Positions 14,270 to 15,441 of a stretch of DNA of 15,441 nucleotides are shown here, piece after piece. The stretch is from an uncultured Sphingobacteriales bacterium (GTDB taxonomy: Bacteria > Bacteroidota > Bacteroidia > Chitinophagales > Chitinophagaceae), in NCBI GenBank assembly GCA_946887085.1, contig CAMPKG010000035.1:1-15441 (forward strand), given 5' to 3'. A model generated the notes under the pieces. It was not told the origin of the DNA. It saw only the letters and a list, made by a program, of their open reading frames with translations, and searched no databases. Position 1 is the stretch's first letter; each line of letters begins with the position of its first letter. The translations under genes and the position numbers were made by a program.

Positions 14270-15441
14270 ATGAAGTATCGTCTATGGATATTGATTGCGG
14301 TGTTTCTCTCGGTGATATCTGAATCGAAAGCATCACATATTGTCGGCGGTGAGGTTTATTACACCTGCCTGGAAGGACCGAACTACCGGGTCAGGCTGAT
14401 TATTTACCAGGACTGTCTTGAAGGACAGATCGACGCGATCAAGGAAGATACTCCCGCCTTTATTGGTGTATTCAACATGAATACTTTGCAGGGAAGGATC
14501 AATCAATACCGCGCAACTTCCATCACCAAGGTACCGGCGAACTTTTCAAATGAATGTGTCAACAATCCGCCTCTTCTCTGCCTTAACCGCGTCGAGTTCG
14601 TATTTACTGCGACACTTGCTCCTAATACTCCTTACCGTATACTTTATCAACGTTGTTGTCGCAATCGTAACATATTAAACATAGATGAACCTGAAACCAC
14701 AGGTGCCTCCTATTTTATCGATATCCCACCTGCGGCGATCGGGGGGGTATGTAATAGCAGCGCGGTATTTAAGAATTTTCCCCCGCAGATCATTTGTATC
14801 AATAATCCGCTTGTTTATGACCACTCAGCAACTGACGCTGACGGTGATTCGCTGAGCTATGAATTTTGCACAGCATATACGGGAGGCAGTATAGACAATC
14901 CACGTCCGGATGCCTTTCCGTCAACAATACCGCCGCCAGTAAGATATGTCGGCGGGCATACGGCTCCAAAGCCAATGTTGGGCAATCCCATCATCCAGAT
15001 AAACCCAACTACAGGCATGATCAGCGGAACACCGAATAAACAAGGTCGTTATGTGGTGTCTGTTTGTTGTCATGAGTGGCGAAATGGCGTGCGCATCAAT
15101 ACTATTCGCCGCGAATTTCAGTTTAATGTAACCAATTGTTCAAAGGCAGTAGTAGCGAATATCCCGCAGTTCTCTGATGAATTTAACACCTACATCGTTG
15201 AATGCTCAAAATTCAACGTGAAATTCATCAACCAGACTTCCGGAGGGTTTAAGTATAAATGGTATTTCCAGTATCCCGATCTGTCGATCAGTTCCACGGA
15301 CTTTGAACCTGAATACACGTATCCAGATACCGGCACTTATACCGTAAAACTAGTTGTGAACGAAGGTAGTACATGCCCGGATAGTATCATGCGGATCGTG
15401 AAAGTGTACCCAACCTATACTACAGATTTTTTGATTGATGG
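14270..15441 (+). CDS. Secreted PKD-domain surface protein (N-terminal part)
   Basis: Open from ATG 14270 to the window edge (390 codons), with no stop. Residues 1-21 are a signal peptide (basic MKYR start, ending ESKA), and the mature protein begins SHIVGGEVYYTCL with a following RLIIYQDC, a start typical of large gliding/adhesin-type surface proteins of Bacteroidota. Further on come a Cys-rich section (YQRCCRNRN), DHSATDADGDSLSYEF (about 183-198), a putative Ig-like end NPTTGMISGTPNKQGRYVVSV, and a PKD domain near the end (KYKWYFQYPDLS ... YPDTGTYTVKLVV, roughly residues 325-365). Relatives are usually very long and end in a T9SS type B sorting domain, which would lie outside this window. 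It starts 5 bases after the hydrolase stop, so it is probably in the same transcript. Confidence 0.85.
   Translation, partial: MKYRLWILIAVFLSVISESKASHIVGGEVYYTCLEGPNYRVRLIIYQDCLEGQIDAIKEDTPAFIGVFNMNTLQGRINQYRATSITKVPANFSNECVNNPPLLCLNRVEFVFTATLAPNTPYRILYQRCCRNRNILNIDEPETTGASYFIDIPPAAIGGVCNSSAVFKNFPPQIICINNPLVYDHSATDADGDSLSYEFCTAYTGGSIDNPRPDAFPSTIPPPVRYVGGHTAPKPMLGNPIIQINPTTGMISGTPNKQGRYVVSVCCHEWRNGVRINTIRREFQFNVTNCSKAVVANIPQFSDEFNTYIVECSKFNVKFINQTSGGFKYKWYFQYPDLSISSTDFEPEYTYPDTGTYTVKLVVNEGSTCPDSIMRIVKVYPTYTTDFLID

Noticed and set aside
1..15441. Search for CRISPR arrays, tRNA genes, insertion sequences, phage or defence genes
   Set aside because: No regularly spaced repeats, cloverleaf, transposase, integrase or defence-type domains were recognised.

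Overview
The window looks like chromosomal DNA of a Bacteroidota species, most likely of the Chitinophagaceae/Sphingobacteriia type. The signs are: a secreted protein with a type IX secretion (T9SS) C-terminal sorting domain; a surface protein opening with the HIVGGE-type start common in gliding/PKD proteins of this phylum; a b558-type succinate dehydrogenase in the order C-A-B; a DUF4105/Lnb-type lipoprotein N-acyltransferase; and promoters that match the phylum's -33 TTTG / -7 TAnnTTTG pattern. The taxonomic call is inference. I see no tRNA, rRNA, CRISPR array, insertion sequence or phage gene.

Layout. Bases 1-515 hold the N-terminal part of a lipoprotein of the sorbosone dehydrogenase family (minus strand). 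The 243-base divergent gap that follows carries inverted repeats, a good -33/-7 promoter and a strong intrinsic terminator that ends no visible gene, so a small RNA or an attenuated leader is likely there. An alpha/beta hydrolase (759-1445, plus) converges, with no spacer, on a minus-strand unit that reads YCII/DGPF protein, then ECF42-type sigma factor with TPR-like C-terminal extension, then DUF2461 protein (3736 down to 1446). These three are joined by a 1-base gap and a 17-base overlap.

From 3982 to 8624 runs a plus-strand unit with short gaps: D-alanine--D-alanine ligase, a membrane-anchored three-PASTA protein, a large T9SS-exported protein, a single-domain rhodanese and an acidic protein of unknown function. 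Ddl and the PASTA protein both point to peptidoglycan. The succinate dehydrogenase/fumarate reductase operon sdhCAB (8761-12236) follows, with its own consensus promoter and a strong terminator at 12260-12287.

Directly behind that terminator starts a third plus-strand unit: the Lnb-like protein, an alpha/beta hydrolase overlapping it by one base, and, 5 bases later, a large secreted PKD-containing surface protein that runs off the window end.

Most of the window is ordinary core genome. The items most worth a second look are the orphan terminator with upstream promoter (about 610-730), the tightly coupled DGPF/ECF42/DUF2461 unit with repeated TTGTC-CCGG elements upstream, and the Lnb-hydrolase-surface protein unit.
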